64,000 nt of DNA from Opitutaceae bacterium (GTDB taxonomy: Bacteria > Verrucomicrobiota > Verrucomicrobiia > Opitutales > Opitutaceae). Where the stretch lies: positions 55,398-119,397 of the forward strand of contig JAUSID010000076.1 of NCBI GenBank assembly GCA_030648295.1. Direction: 5' to 3'. The notes beneath the pieces are model-generated. The model was not told where the DNA came from, made no database searches, and saw only the letters and a list, made by a program, of their open reading frames with translations. How positions within the stretch are numbered: position 1 is the stretch's first letter; every line of letters begins with the position of its first letter. Positions 1-8,021 of this stretch are shown piece by piece. Position numbers and translations under genes: made by a program.

Positions 1-1
1 C

Positions 2-2062
2 TGGGCGTTCGTCGCGACCGGCTCGCCGACCGACGATTTCTACGGCGGGTTTCGCAAAGGAAAGAACCTGTTCGGCAACTGTGTCATCGCGCTCGACGCA
101 CTCACGGGGGAGCGGAAATGGCACTACCAGACGGTGCACCACGACCTATGGGATTACGACAACCCGCCGGCGCCGATTCTCGTCACGGTGAGCACGCCGC
201 GCGCAAAGCGGGACGTCGTCGTGCAGCTGACGAAAATGGGCTTCATCTTCGTGTTGGATCGCGACACCGGCGAGCCGGTGTTCCCGGTACAGGAGGTGCC
301 CGTACCCGCCTCCAACGTGGCGGGCGAGGACGCGCATCCGACGCAGCCGGTACCGTTGCGACCGCCCGCGCTCGTCCGCCAGGGAATGACGGAAGCGGAT
401 CTGACCAACATCACGCCGGAGGCGCGACGGTCCGTGTTGGAGCAGTTTCGCCGCTTTCGATCGGGCCCGCTCTACACGCCACCGACACTGCAAGGGACCA
501 TCACCCTGCCCGGCCATCTCGGCGGCAGCGAATGGCACGGTGGGGCATTCGACCCGACGTTGAATGTTCTGTACGTGAACACGAACGAACTGCCCACGAT
601 CAACCGGCTGCGGCCCGTGCACTGGCAGCGACCCGATTCGCGATCCACGCCGGCGCAGTTGGGTCGCTTCATCTACGAACGACTGTGCGTGTCATGTCAC
701 GGTGCGGAGCGCCGCGGCACGCCGCCGCAGGTACCCGCGCTGGCGCCGCTGGCGCGGACCGACGAGGAAATCCGCACGGTCGTGCTCCAGGGGCGCAACA
801 GCATGCCGGGGTTCAATCAACTGCGGGCGCCGGAATTGAATGCCATCGCCGCATTCCTGAAGACTCCGCCCGCCGCCGAGCCGGTGACCCCGACCACGGA
901 ATCGGGCCCGCCCCGCTATACGATCGACGGTTATCCGACATTTCGGGATCGCCAGGGTTATCCCGCGATCGCGCCACCGTGGGGCGCGTTGTCGGCCGTC
1001 GACCTCGCGAAAGGCGAGATTCTCTGGAAGGTGCCGCTCGGCGAGTACCCGGAACTCGCGGCCCGGGGTATCCGGAATACGGGCACGCCGAATTTCGGCG
1101 GCGCCGTCGCCACGGCCGGCGGGTTGATTTTCATCGCCGCAACCGCCGACGAAAAAATCCGCGCCTTCGAGAAGCATTCCGGCCGGGTCCTCTGGGAACA
1201 CCGGTTGCCCGCCGGCGGCTACGCGACTCCCTCGGTCCACCTGCTCGACGGGCGGCAGTACGTGATCATCGCCGCCGGCGGCGGCGGCAAGAACGCGACG
1301 AAGTCAGGTGATGCGGTCCTCGCCTTTGCGCTGCCCGAACGCCGCGAACCGGACGGCCCGCCGGGCGTCGCCGCGTCCGGTGGTGATGAGCAGACGTGGA
1401 TCGATCTATTCGATGGCCGCACGCTCGACGGCTGGGTTCACCTCAATGGCGCGCACACCTACACCGTCGAGGATGGAGCGATTGTCGGACGCACGGTTGA
1501 GGGCAGCGAGAACTCGTTCCTTTGCACGACGCGCGAATTTGGCGATTTCGAGCTGGAGTTGGACACGATGATTGATCGCGTGACGAACTCGGGCATCCAG
1601 ATTCGAAGTACGGTCAAACCGGTCACACAAACCGGAGACGGCACCCATCCGGATTTCCGCGGCGCGCAGGCCCGCGCCGGCCGCGTCAACGGTCCGCAGG
1701 TCGAGATTCGCCGCTATTATCCCGGCCAGCCAACCACCGGACTGCTCTACGGCGAAGCGATGGGCACGGGATGGCTGTCCTCGGCGGAGAAACAGGCGAA
1801 GGGCCATCGCCATTTTCAGCCGGAAGGCTGGAACAAGCTCCGGATTGTTGCACGCGGACCGCGCATCCAGACCTGGGTCAACGACCAGCCCGTCGAGGAT
1901 GTCGTGCTCAAAGAGGCCTTCCAAACCCATCGACGCGGCTTCATCGGACTGCAGATCCACGGGTTGAACGGACGCGAGCCCGGTTTCAAGGAGCACGGAC
2001 TGAGCGTGAGCGAACCACTCGTGATCAGGTGGCGTAACATCCGAATCCGTGCGCTTCGCTGA
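2..2062 (+). CDS. PQQ quinoprotein with inserted cytochrome c and C-terminal 3-keto-disaccharide hydrolase (DUF1080) domain, 5' truncated
   Basis: The frame is open from base 2, so the N-terminus lies outside the window; 686 residues are visible. Residues 1-200 and about 300-455 are PQQ-dependent dehydrogenase beta-propeller, with the family phrases GSPTDDFYGG, NCVIALDALTGERKWHYQ and VHHDLWDYD. Between propeller segments sits a c-type cytochrome: CVSCH at 229-233 and a likely axial Met in SMPGF. From about residue 466 (WIDLFDGRTLDGW) to the end is a DUF1080 / 3-keto-disaccharide hydrolase domain with GIQIRS and GPQVEIRR. Probably periplasmic or secreted: the dehydrogenase would oxidise a sugar or alcohol and pass electrons to the haem. 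The joining of a sugar oxidase to a 3-keto-glycoside cleaving domain suggests stepwise attack on a glycoside; that coupling is inference. Domain identities are secure, substrate unknown. Confidence 0.9.
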   Translation, partial: WAFVATGSPTDDFYGGFRKGKNLFGNCVIALDALTGERKWHYQTVHHDLWDYDNPPAPILVTVSTPRAKRDVVVQLTKMGFIFVLDRDTGEPVFPVQEVPVPASNVAGEDAHPTQPVPLRPPALVRQGMTEADLTNITPEARRSVLEQFRRFRSGPLYTPPTLQGTITLPGHLGGSEWHGGAFDPTLNVLYVNTNELPTINRLRPVHWQRPDSRSTPAQLGRFIYERLCVSCHGAERRGTPPQVPALAPLARTDEEIRTVVLQGRNSMPGFNQLRAPELNAIAAFLKTPPAAEPVTPTTESGPPRYTIDGYPTFRDRQGYPAIAPPWGALSAVDLAKGEILWKVPLGEYPELAARGIRNTGTPNFGGAVATAGGLIFIAATADEKIRAFEKHSGRVLWEHRLPAGGYATPSVHLLDGRQYVIIAAGGGGKNATKSGDAVLAFALPERREPDGPPGVAASGGDEQTWIDLFDGRTLDGWVHLNGAHTYTVEDGAIVGRTVEGSENSFLCTTREFGDFELELDTMIDRVTNSGIQIRSTVKPVTQTGDGTHPDFRGAQARAGRVNGPQVEIRRYYPGQPTTGLLYGEAMGTGWLSSAEKQAKGHRHFQPEGWNKLRIVARGPRIQTWVNDQPVEDVVLKEAFQTHRRGFIGLQIHGLNGREPGFKEHGLSVSEPLVIRWRNIRIRALR

Positions 2063-2100
2063 CCGGACGTCCTGCCGCGCACCGCCACTCAAAGCGCGAG

Positions 2101-2124
2101 CGCGGATGGTCGAGACCATCCGCG
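2101..2124. terminator. Perfect palindrome between convergent genes, likely bidirectional terminator
   Basis: CGCGGATGGTC and GACCATCCGCG are perfect 11-base arms separated by GA. It lies between the stop of the quinoprotein fusion (2062) and the stop of the convergent aminotransferase (2148). There is no strong T-run on the plus side, so termination is inferred from position and stem strength. Confidence 0.55.
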
Positions 2125-2147
2125 GTGGATGAGCGAAAAACCGAACC

Positions 2148-3341
2148 TCAGCGTTTTAACGTGGAACAGAAACGCGCGAGACGCGTGACACCCTTTTGGA
2201 TGACTTCATCACTGGTCGCGTAACTGAGACGCAAATACCCCTCGGCGCCGAATGCGCTGCCGGGCACGGCCGCCACTTTTTCCGTGTCGAGCAGCCGCGT
2301 GCAGAAGTCCTGATCCTTGAGGCCGAAGCTCGCGATGTTGGGGAACAGATAGAAGGCGCCCTGCGCGAGCAGGCATTTGATGCCGGGGATCTGGTTTAAC
2401 TCGGCGTGCAGGAATTTCCGCCGACGATCGAAGGCGGCCAGCATGGCGTGCACCGACGCCTTGGTCTTTTCCTTCTCCTTCAACGCGGCCAGGGCCCCGT
2501 ACTGCGCAAAGGTCGTCGCGTTGGACGACATCTGGCTCTGCAATTCGGAGCACGCCTTGGCAATCGGCGGCGGCGCGACCAGCGTGCCGAGCCGCCATCC
2601 CGTCATCGAGTACGTCTTGGAGAAGCCCGCCACCACCATGGTGCGCGCTTCCACTTCCTTGCTGAAAGTCGCGACGCACGTCGGCGTCACCCCGTCATAC
2701 ATGAGATGTTCGTACATCTCGTCCGAGAGAATGTAGAGGTTGTGCTTGAGCGCGACCGCCGCGAGAGCCTCGAGTTCACTGCGGGTATAGACGGCGCCGG
2801 TCGGGTTCGAGGGCGAATTGATGATGAGCAGTCGCGTTTTCGGCGTGATCGCCGCCTCGAGCACCGCGGGCGTGAGTTTGAAGCCCGTCGTGTCGTCGGT
2901 CGACACGAGCTTTGGCGTGGCCCCGGCGAGTTTTACCATCTCCGGATAGCTCACCCAAAACGGCGCCGGGATGATGACCTCGTCACCGGGAGAACACGTG
3001 GCCATTACCGCGAGATAGCACGAGTATTTCCCGCCCGGGCTCACCACCACCTGGCCACTCGTGACCTTCAGCCCATACTCGGCGGCGTAGCGATCCGCGA
3101 TCGCCTGCCGCAGCGGCTCGATGCCGGGCGTGGGCGCGTATTTCGTTTTTCCGGCGCGAAGCGCGACAATGCACGCTTCCTTGATGTGGTCGGGGGTGTC
3201 GAAGTCGGGTTCGCCGGCGGCGAATCCACAGACGTCTTCACCGGCTGCCTGAAGGGCCTTGGCCTTGCCGTCGACGGCGAGCGTCGGTGATGGCGAGACA
3301 TTGCGGGCCCACGTCGATAGTGGCGCTGGAGTTTGGCTCAT
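2148..3341 (-). CDS. Class I/II pyridoxal-phosphate aminotransferase, aspartate aminotransferase family
   Basis: 397 residues from the ATG at 3341; two codons upstream is only a TTG with no better context. It shows the type I fold signature: AGEPDFDTP near residue 43, the nucleotide-loop SPGGKYSCY near 105, [10 protein letters not shown] near 177, the PLP lysine in [12 protein letters not shown] (about K242), and the substrate-carboxylate arginine in YLRLSYATS near the C-terminus. It would transfer amino groups between aspartate (or related amino acids) and 2-oxoglutarate in the cytoplasm. Length and motifs match the bacterial AspB/AspC Ib subgroup, which also contains broad-specificity and prephenate-aminating enzymes, so the exact substrate is not fixed by sequence. 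No operon partner: the upstream 339 bases hold no gene. Confidence 0.9.
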   Translation of the reverse strand: MSQTPAPLSTWARNVSPSPTLAVDGKAKALQAAGEDVCGFAAGEPDFDTPDHIKEACIVALRAGKTKYAPTPGIEPLRQAIADRYAAEYGLKVTSGQVVVSPGGKYSCYLAVMATCSPGDEVIIPAPFWVSYPEMVKLAGATPKLVSTDDTTGFKLTPAVLEAAITPKTRLLIINSPSNPTGAVYTRSELEALAAVALKHNLYILSDEMYEHLMYDGVTPTCVATFSKEVEARTMVVAGFSKTYSMTGWRLGTLVAPPPIAKACSELQSQMSSNATTFAQYGALAALKEKEKTKASVHAMLAAFDRRRKFLHAELNQIPGIKCLLAQGAFYLFPNIASFGLKDQDFCTRLLDTEKVAAVPGSAFGAEGYLRLSYATSDEVIQKGVTRLARFCSTLKR

Positions 3342-3680
3342 GAGCAAATGGCGAGACCAAAGGCCTCGCGGTGGCGAAAGGCAAGCCCGCCCACAAACAC
3401 CGCGCGAGCGCCGGAGAAACGCCGAGCGTCTCGCGACGAGCGAGGATCGTTGATCGCCCGGCGCGATTCGTCAGGCGAAACGCTCATTGCGCTTCATGTC
3501 GGCCACCCGGGCCAAAGTGCCAGGTGCATTCCAGCTGCCGGCCTTGGCGACGGCCTGACGATTAGGCGACGGCGTGACGACAATGGCGTGGCACGCTTGC
3601 CGATCGAAGCGCTGCAGGGTTGGCAAAAGAAAAGACGGCGGTGCGCGACCGCCGTCGACCTTGGGTGCGCCGCGGCGCCC
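3342..3680. other. Intergenic region without a credible gene
   Basis: 339 bases between the aminotransferase start and the stop of the ribbon-helix-helix gene, both minus strand. Open frames here are high-GC shadows with no recognisable family. The only clear element is the intrinsic terminator at 3625-3656; the promoter of the aminotransferase must lie here but no convincing -35/-10 pair was seen. Confidence 0.6.
3625..3656 (-). terminator. Intrinsic terminator downstream of the ribbon-helix-helix gene
   Basis: GACGGCGGT (3634-3642) and ACCGCCGTC (3648-3656) form a perfect 9-bp stem with loop GCGCG. On the minus strand it is followed by the T-rich run complementary to AAAAGAAAA (3625-3633). 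It lies 25 bases after the stop at 3681. Confidence 0.85.
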
Positions 3681-3998
3681 TTACTTCTTTTTCTTGCCCG
3701 GCCGCGTTGGCAGATTCTCGAGCGCGAGGCGCAGGAGTTCTCCGACGCTTGCGTCCTTGGTGCGCGAATAGCGCTTCAGCGTCGAACGCTGATCAGGAGT
3801 GATGCGGACCGAAATCTGCCGATGCGGGTCGCGCGAGGGTTTGCAGGTTTCGAAGTCGTATCCGGCAATCGCGGTACGGACGACCTCGCTAGCGGTCTTG
3901 AACCCATGCCCGCGACGGCATGACTCGATTCTTTCGATGAGAGACTCAGGCAGATCAAACGTGAGCGGAGCGGACGCCTTGCGGGATGATTTGGCCAT
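3681..3998 (-). CDS. Tandem ribbon-helix-helix DNA-binding protein
   Basis: 105 residues from the ATG at 3998 (MAKSSRKASAPLTFDLPESL); an upstream in-frame extension to 4058 is Arg/Cys-rich and unconserved in character. Two copies of a beta-strand plus two-helix pattern are visible. The first is PLTFDLPESLIERIESCRR with SEVVRTAIAGY, residues about 10-48. The second is HRQISVRITPDQRSTLKRYSR with VGELLRLALENL, about 58-97, followed by a basic GKKKK tail. This resembles MetJ/Arc/CopG-type domains, so it probably binds DNA as a dimer or a pseudo-dimeric single chain. No toxin gene is adjacent, which argues against a simple antitoxin. It ends in its own terminator. Inverted repeats just upstream could be an autoregulatory operator. 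Target unknown. Confidence 0.72.
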   Translation of the reverse strand: MAKSSRKASAPLTFDLPESLIERIESCRRGHGFKTASEVVRTAIAGYDFETCKPSRDPHRQISVRITPDQRSTLKRYSRTKDASVGELLRLALENLPTRPGKKKK

Positions 3999-4070
3999 AC
4001 GAGATGAGGGCTGAAACTGACGCACTGCATAGCAGCACCGGCAAGGCCTCCGCCGCAATGAAAATTTTCA

Positions 4071-4092
4071 GGAAGTTACTATTCTTCCGGAA
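4071..4092. promoter_or_regulatory. Candidate operator upstream of the ribbon-helix-helix gene
   Basis: In an unusually AT-rich stretch, GGAAG (4071-4075) and CTTCC (4084-4088) form an inverted repeat overlapping the perfect 8-base palindrome TTCCGGAA (4085-4092). It lies 73-94 bases upstream of the ATG at 3998, in the gap after the HAD gene. Dimeric RHH repressors bind short inverted repeats, so autoregulation is plausible but not shown. Confidence 0.3.
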
Positions 4093-4094
4093 TC

Positions 4095-4811
4095 TTACAA
4101 AGAATTCGCCGCCCCCCCGGGGGTGGCGGTTCCACGAGAGGGGAGATTTCTGATACGCGCCCCCACACACGTCCGCACCGCGGAGAATGCCTCGCTGGAC
4201 GCCGCGGCCGTGCGCCACGCCTGCTCCATAATGCCTGCGTCGATACGCCGCGAGTGACGAATCAGAAGTGTCCTTACGCCGGCGCTGACTCCGCCCATCA
4301 CATCCACGTCAGCATCGCCGACAAAGAGTGTATCCGTCGCGCTGGTGCCCATTCGCCGAAGCAGCTCCTGCAGGCCCGCCGGATCCGGCTTGTGCGTCGG
4401 CAGATCATCGCCGCAAACCACGTCGCGAAAAAAATGGTCGAGCCGGTGTTCCCGCAGGAGGTAGGCGGTGGATTCACGATCCCGCCCGGTCCAGATGCCA
4501 AGCGCAATTCCGGCGGCGTGCAGCTCCGCCAGCAATGGCTCCGCCCCGGGGAATGGCTGGATCAAATGACCGTGCTCACGATGAAACGCTTCCATCCGCC
4601 GCACCGCCGGCCCGATGTGACGCTCGTGCGGCACGAGGGCGGCGAGAAATCGCTCCGGCGGTCCGCCGAGTTGGGCGAAAATCTCGGCGGTCGGTCGCGC
4701 GCCAAACGGCTCGATGGCATGGGCAATCGCTTCGAGCACCAGCGTCAGGCTGTCGAGCAGCGTGCCGTCGAGATCGAACACGACCGCCCGGGGAGAAAAG
4801 GAGTCCGGCAT
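4095..4811 (-). CDS. HAD-superfamily hydrolase, phosphoglycolate phosphatase-like
   Basis: 238 residues. Motif I VVFDLDGTLLDS gives the nucleophile Asp13 and acid/base Asp15. A helical cap follows (about 20-80), then motif II with IWTGRDRES, a Lys in DLPTHKPDP (motif III) and the metal-binding acids in LFVGDADVDVMGGVSAG (motif IV). This is the C1-cap arrangement of Gph/PGMB-like phosphatases acting on small phosphorylated metabolites. The start ATG (4811) overlaps the stop of the upstream LolA-like gene in TGATG, so the two are translationally coupled; the nearer TTG at 4814 is less likely. The C-terminal tail after about residue 205 is longer than usual and low in conservation. Specific substrate cannot be called. 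Confidence 0.82.
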   Translation of the reverse strand: MPDSFSPRAVVFDLDGTLLDSLTLVLEAIAHAIEPFGARPTAEIFAQLGGPPERFLAALVPHERHIGPAVRRMEAFHREHGHLIQPFPGAEPLLAELHAAGIALGIWTGRDRESTAYLLREHRLDHFFRDVVCGDDLPTHKPDPAGLQELLRRMGTSATDTLFVGDADVDVMGGVSAGVRTLLIRHSRRIDAGIMEQAWRTAAASSEAFSAVRTCVGARIRNLPSRGTATPGGAANSL

Positions 4812-5677
4812 CAATCGATTTGGATGATTCGTGTGGCCGGCGGGCGAATCTCCTCCGCCAGCGCTTCCGGCGAAAAAGGCGCTGGACCGAGGTCCAGTCG
4901 CAGTGCCGCCGCCGTGAGCGTCATCCGGGTTTTGTCGCGGGTCACGTCGTTCCGGAAATCGACTGATTTCGGCAGTGCCTGGTGATCCACCGTCTTCAAG
5001 CTCACGAGGGAAAACGTCTTCACGATTCGCCCCGAGGCGTCGAGCAGTTCGGTTTGGGTCATCGCATTATAGACCGTATCCAGGTAAGCCCGGACGGCGC
5101 CGACCTTGCCCTGCTGTGCGATCGGGCCCGGGGCGCGGAAAAGAAACGCATGCGCCGGCCGGCCGAGCACCCGCTTCACCGCCTGCACCTTTGCGTCGGG
5201 CCAGTAGACATACGGCATCTGCAAATCGAACGCCGTGATTTCGATGCCGGGGATGAGCGGCGCGAACACCGCGGCGGCGTCGAGCTTGGTCACTTTGCCG
5301 TCGCGGAAACGCCACACGGTGGCGCGCTCGCCGTTTTGAATCAGCAGCCGGCTTTGCCCGCCCTGCGCGTCGGTGACTTCGACCCGCGAGATCGCCCCCT
5401 GCTCGTTGCGCGAACCCCACAGCCGGCCGTTGAAAGTCTTCGTCTCACCGCGGCGGGGCATGGCCACGAGCTGGAACTCGAGGTAGTATTCGCCCGGAAT
5501 CCCGGCCTGTCGAAACTGCTCCAGTATCTTCGCCGTTTCCGCCGCGTCCGGCAGGCCCACTTGGGCAAGGTCCGGCGCCTTCGGACTTGGGGCGGCAATT
5601 CCCGCCGACACCGCGAGCACCAAAACAAAAAACGCCCGCCGAAAACGGACGGGCGCAATTCTTCCGACCCGCGACAT
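4811..5677 (-). CDS. Exported LolA-like outer-membrane lipoprotein-sorting domain protein
   Basis: 288 residues from the ATG at 5677, which gives a clear signal peptide (RFRRAFFVLVLAVSAG, cleavage probably after AAP). The mature part carries the shape of outer-membrane lipoprotein-sorting proteins: a beta-rich core with KTFNGRLWGS, LLIQNGERATVWRF, LPYVYW-like MPYVYWPDAK near 170 and the closing SVDFRNDVTRDKTRMTL. Such proteins bind lipoprotein acyl chains or other hydrophobic ligands in the periplasm; an actual Lol role is inferred. It starts 7 bases after the secG stop and is coupled downstream to the HAD gene. Oddly, a textbook intrinsic terminator lies inside its signal-peptide codons (5621-5654), so expression from the secG promoter would require read-through. 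Confidence 0.72.
   Translation of the reverse strand: MSRVGRIAPVRFRRAFFVLVLAVSAGIAAPSPKAPDLAQVGLPDAAETAKILEQFRQAGIPGEYYLEFQLVAMPRRGETKTFNGRLWGSRNEQGAISRVEVTDAQGGQSRLLIQNGERATVWRFRDGKVTKLDAAAVFAPLIPGIEITAFDLQMPYVYWPDAKVQAVKRVLGRPAHAFLFRAPGPIAQQGKVGAVRAYLDTVYNAMTQTELLDASGRIVKTFSLVSLKTVDHQALPKSVDFRNDVTRDKTRMTLTAAALRLDLGPAPFSPEALAEEIRPPATRIIQID
5621..5654 (-). terminator. Intrinsic terminator inside the signal-peptide codons of the LolA-like gene
   Basis: On the minus strand CGCCCG-T-CCG, loop TTTT, CGG-CGGGCG is followed directly by TTTTTTGTTTT. It lies 31 bases beyond the secG stop, but within the first 20 codons of the next gene, so it may act as an attenuator between the two genes. Confidence 0.7.
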
Positions 5678-5684
5678 CGCGAGG

Positions 5685-6140
5685 TTACTCCTTCTTCGGC
5701 GCGGGAACCGGCGTTGACGCCGGAGCGGTCGTCGCACTCTCCGGGGTCGTTGCCGTCGCCGGCGCCGTATTCGCAGCCGGGAGGCTCACTCCGGGAGCGC
5801 CCGGGTTGGCGCCGGTCGCGGGAGCAGCCGGCGCAGCCGCGGCGGGAGCGGCAATGTTTGGCAGCGTCGCGCCACCCGAGCCGGCGTGTTTGCGTTCATA
5901 GATGCGGCCCAGGTAAAGCGCGAACGCCAGGACGAAGAAGACGATGGCAGAGTACTTGGTCGCTCGCGTGAGCACGTTGGCCGTTTCAGCGCCGAACGCC
6001 GCTTCCGCCGCACCACCACCCAGCGCCGCGCCGATACCGCCGTCCTTCGACTTCTGCATCAGCACAACCATGACGAGAAAGAACGAAACGAGGATCAGCA
6101 CGAAGGTGAGAATCCAGATGAAAACCGAGAGAAAGCTCAT
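5685..6140 (-). CDS. secG: Preprotein translocase subunit SecG
   Basis: 151 residues. Two hydrophobic segments (about 4-24 and 64-82) flank the family loop [24 protein letters not shown] with the conserved QKSKDGG. It is the small accessory subunit of the SecYEG channel, facilitating SecA-driven export. The C-terminal 65 residues are an Ala/Pro/Thr-rich tail ending PAPKKE, longer than in E. coli and probably disordered. The ATG at 6140 is the only start giving the full first membrane segment. Downstream, 7 bases away, lies the LolA-like gene, so both encode envelope-export functions; a terminator-like hairpin sits just past the stop. Confidence 0.93.
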   Translation of the reverse strand: MSFLSVFIWILTFVLILVSFFLVMVVLMQKSKDGGIGAALGGGAAEAAFGAETANVLTRATKYSAIVFFVLAFALYLGRIYERKHAGSGGATLPNIAAPAAAAPAAPATGANPGAPGVSLPAANTAPATATTPESATTAPASTPVPAPKKE

Positions 6141-6351
6141 GAGAAAGGGTCAGGACTGCATTTCCGGGCGAAGGTTGTCAACGACGGTGTAATGGCCGGT
6201 TTTCGCCGCCACCACCAGGCTCCGCAGGTCGCTCAGAATGGCGGACTTCCCGCCGGTCAGCGTGCGGTTCCTTCATTCACGTCGTTGCGCTCCGCGCTGA
6301 TCTTGAATCGCAGACGGAGCGAACGATTGAACGCCGCGTGAACCGTTCGGC

Positions 6352-7308
6352 TCAAGCCTCGACGCCCAGCTTTTCGAGCAGCCGCTGCAAGTCCTCGTTG
6401 CCGCGATACTCGATCACGATCTTGCCCTTCTTTGGCGTGTGCAAAATCGCAACCCGCGCACCCAGGTGCGAAGTCAGCTTCTGTTCGATTCCGGTGACGG
6501 TCGCGGAATCCTTGGCGGACAAGCCGGCCTTCGGCGCGCGTGCCGTCGGCGCCGCGCCATTCGACTTCGCATGCTGCGCAAATTTTTCAGTGGCCCGAAC
6601 GCTCAACCCCTGCTCGATGATCCGCCGGGCGAGCAGCGAACGTTGCGCCGTGTCCTCGACGCCGAGGAGAACCTTCGCATGGCCGACGGTCAGGAGGTTC
6701 TTCGCCACGAATGCCTGCAAGTCCGGGTCGAGCGAGAGCAGCCGCAGCGCATTCGCCACCGTGGCACGACCCCTGCCCACCCGCTCGGCGGCGCTTTCCT
6801 GCGTGAGATCGAAATCCCGAATCAGGCTCGCGTAACCGTGGGCCTCCTCAATCGGGTTCAGCCCCTCGCGTTGCAGGTTCTCGATCAATCCGAGCGCCGC
6901 GGAGGAGGCATTGCTCGCCTCGACGATGCGCGCCGGGATGGTCTTGATTTTCAGGAGCTGAAACGCGCGCCAGCGACGTTCGCCCGCAATGAGCTGAAAC
7001 TTGTCCCCCGTCTTCCGCACGACGATTGGCTGGAGCAAACCCTCGGAACGGATGCTGTCCGCCAGCTCGCCGAGCTGCTCCGCCGGAATCTCGCGGCGGA
7101 ACTGGTGCGGACTCGGCTCGATCAGGTGGACCGCAATCTCCTGGTAACCAGCAGCGCCGGCCACCGGTGCTGCAGTGTGCCCGGTCGCCGCAGTCATGGG
7201 ATGGGCGCCGCTCGCCGGCGCGTGCGCCGCGGGCGCGGAAGCCGGTTTCGCGGCGGCGATCAAGCCGCCGAGTCCACGGCCGAGACGGGATTTGGGTGCT
7301 GCCGACAT
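6352..7308 (-). CDS. parB: ParB/Spo0J-family chromosome partitioning protein
   Basis: 318 residues. The N-terminus SRLGRGLGGLI is the typical ParA-interacting motif, followed by an Ala/Pro linker. The ParB CTPase domain starts near residue 55 (IAVHLIEPSPHQFRRE), with box II GERRWRAFQ at about 110-118 and ENLQREGLNPIEEA near 145. The helix-turn-helix for parS is ESAAERVGRGRATVANALRLL, and the C-terminal dimerisation part ends LQRLLEKLGVEA. It would load onto parS near the origin and act with ParA in segregation. It follows the LysM gene by 3 bases; parA, usually adjacent, is not in this window. Downstream 211 bases separate it from secG. Confidence 0.93.
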   Translation of the reverse strand: MSAAPKSRLGRGLGGLIAAAKPASAPAAHAPASGAHPMTAATGHTAAPVAGAAGYQEIAVHLIEPSPHQFRREIPAEQLGELADSIRSEGLLQPIVVRKTGDKFQLIAGERRWRAFQLLKIKTIPARIVEASNASSAALGLIENLQREGLNPIEEAHGYASLIRDFDLTQESAAERVGRGRATVANALRLLSLDPDLQAFVAKNLLTVGHAKVLLGVEDTAQRSLLARRIIEQGLSVRATEKFAQHAKSNGAAPTARAPKAGLSAKDSATVTGIEQKLTSHLGARVAILHTPKKGKIVIEYRGNEDLQRLLEKLGVEA

Positions 7309-7311
7309 TGC

Positions 7312-7881
7312 TTATTTGCCTCCAGGAATGAAAAGGGTCTGGCCGACGGTAATCCGCGAAGGATCGGAAATCTTGTTCGCGTTGACGATGTCCTGCTGCT
7401 TCGCACCCGTCTTCTTCGCAATCAGCGCGATGGTATCACCTTTCTGGACGGTGTAGCTGACTCCTTCCCTCGCGTACTCTTCGCTGAACCTGGTCTGGAC
7501 GGCCGGCCGCGTGGCCTGCGCCTTTGCCAGGGAGTCCAGCGCGGCATTCGTCTGCTTGGCGAGCTTTTCCATCTGCGCACTCACCTGCTGCAACGTTTCG
7601 GTTTTTGCCCCCGCGGCCGCGGCGCGGATGTTGGCCTTCAAATCCGAGACGGCGTCGTTGAGCTGGGCCAGTGAGACCGACGATTTGTCCGCCGCACTCA
7701 GTCGCTGGCGCAGATCGGCGTTTTCCCGTTCCAACTGCTCGACCCGCAACGACAACTCTCCGACCCGCTGGCTGAGGCCGCGGACGTCTTCGCGCAAATT
7801 CGCGATCTCCACCGGCGAAGGCCCGGTTTGGGCACACGCCGTGGCCGCGATTGCGCCAGCGAGCAGCAGACTTTTCCACAT
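7312..7881 (-). CDS. Exported coiled-coil protein with C-terminal LysM domain
   Basis: 189 residues from the ATG at 7881, chosen because it directly precedes the signal peptide MWKSLLLAGAIAATACAQ; an upstream ATG at 7905 is possible. The Ala-Cys at the end of the hydrophobic stretch could be a weak lipobox. A heptad-rich segment follows (about 22-110, repeats such as LREDVRGLSQRVGELSLRVEQLERE), predicting a coiled coil. The LysM fold is at about 140-188: YTVQKGDTIALIAKKTGAKQQDIVNAN. It should anchor to peptidoglycan in the periplasm. parB begins 3 bases after its stop, so the two are probably co-transcribed; a functional link between wall binding and partitioning is only suggested. Confidence 0.8.
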   Translation of the reverse strand: MWKSLLLAGAIAATACAQTGPSPVEIANLREDVRGLSQRVGELSLRVEQLERENADLRQRLSAADKSSVSLAQLNDAVSDLKANIRAAAAGAKTETLQQVSAQMEKLAKQTNAALDSLAKAQATRPAVQTRFSEEYAREGVSYTVQKGDTIALIAKKTGAKQQDIVNANKISDPSRITVGQTLFIPGGK

Positions 7882-8021
7882 GGAGGGCCAGCTTGCGGAA
7901 AGCATTCGTGAAAACAAGCGACATGTGAACCGCGACGAATGCACCTGCGGAATTGACGTCGTAGTAACAGCGACGACGTTATGGCGGGCGCACGATTCCG
8001 CCCCCCGCGTCCGTTTTTCCC

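Noticed and set aside
118..1311. Long plus-strand frame overlapping the quinoprotein
   Set aside because: Arg/Ala-rich high-GC shadow of the real frame; no family similarity.
4254..4985. Plus-strand 243-residue frame opposite the HAD gene
   Set aside because: Antisense shadow over a clear HAD hydrolase.
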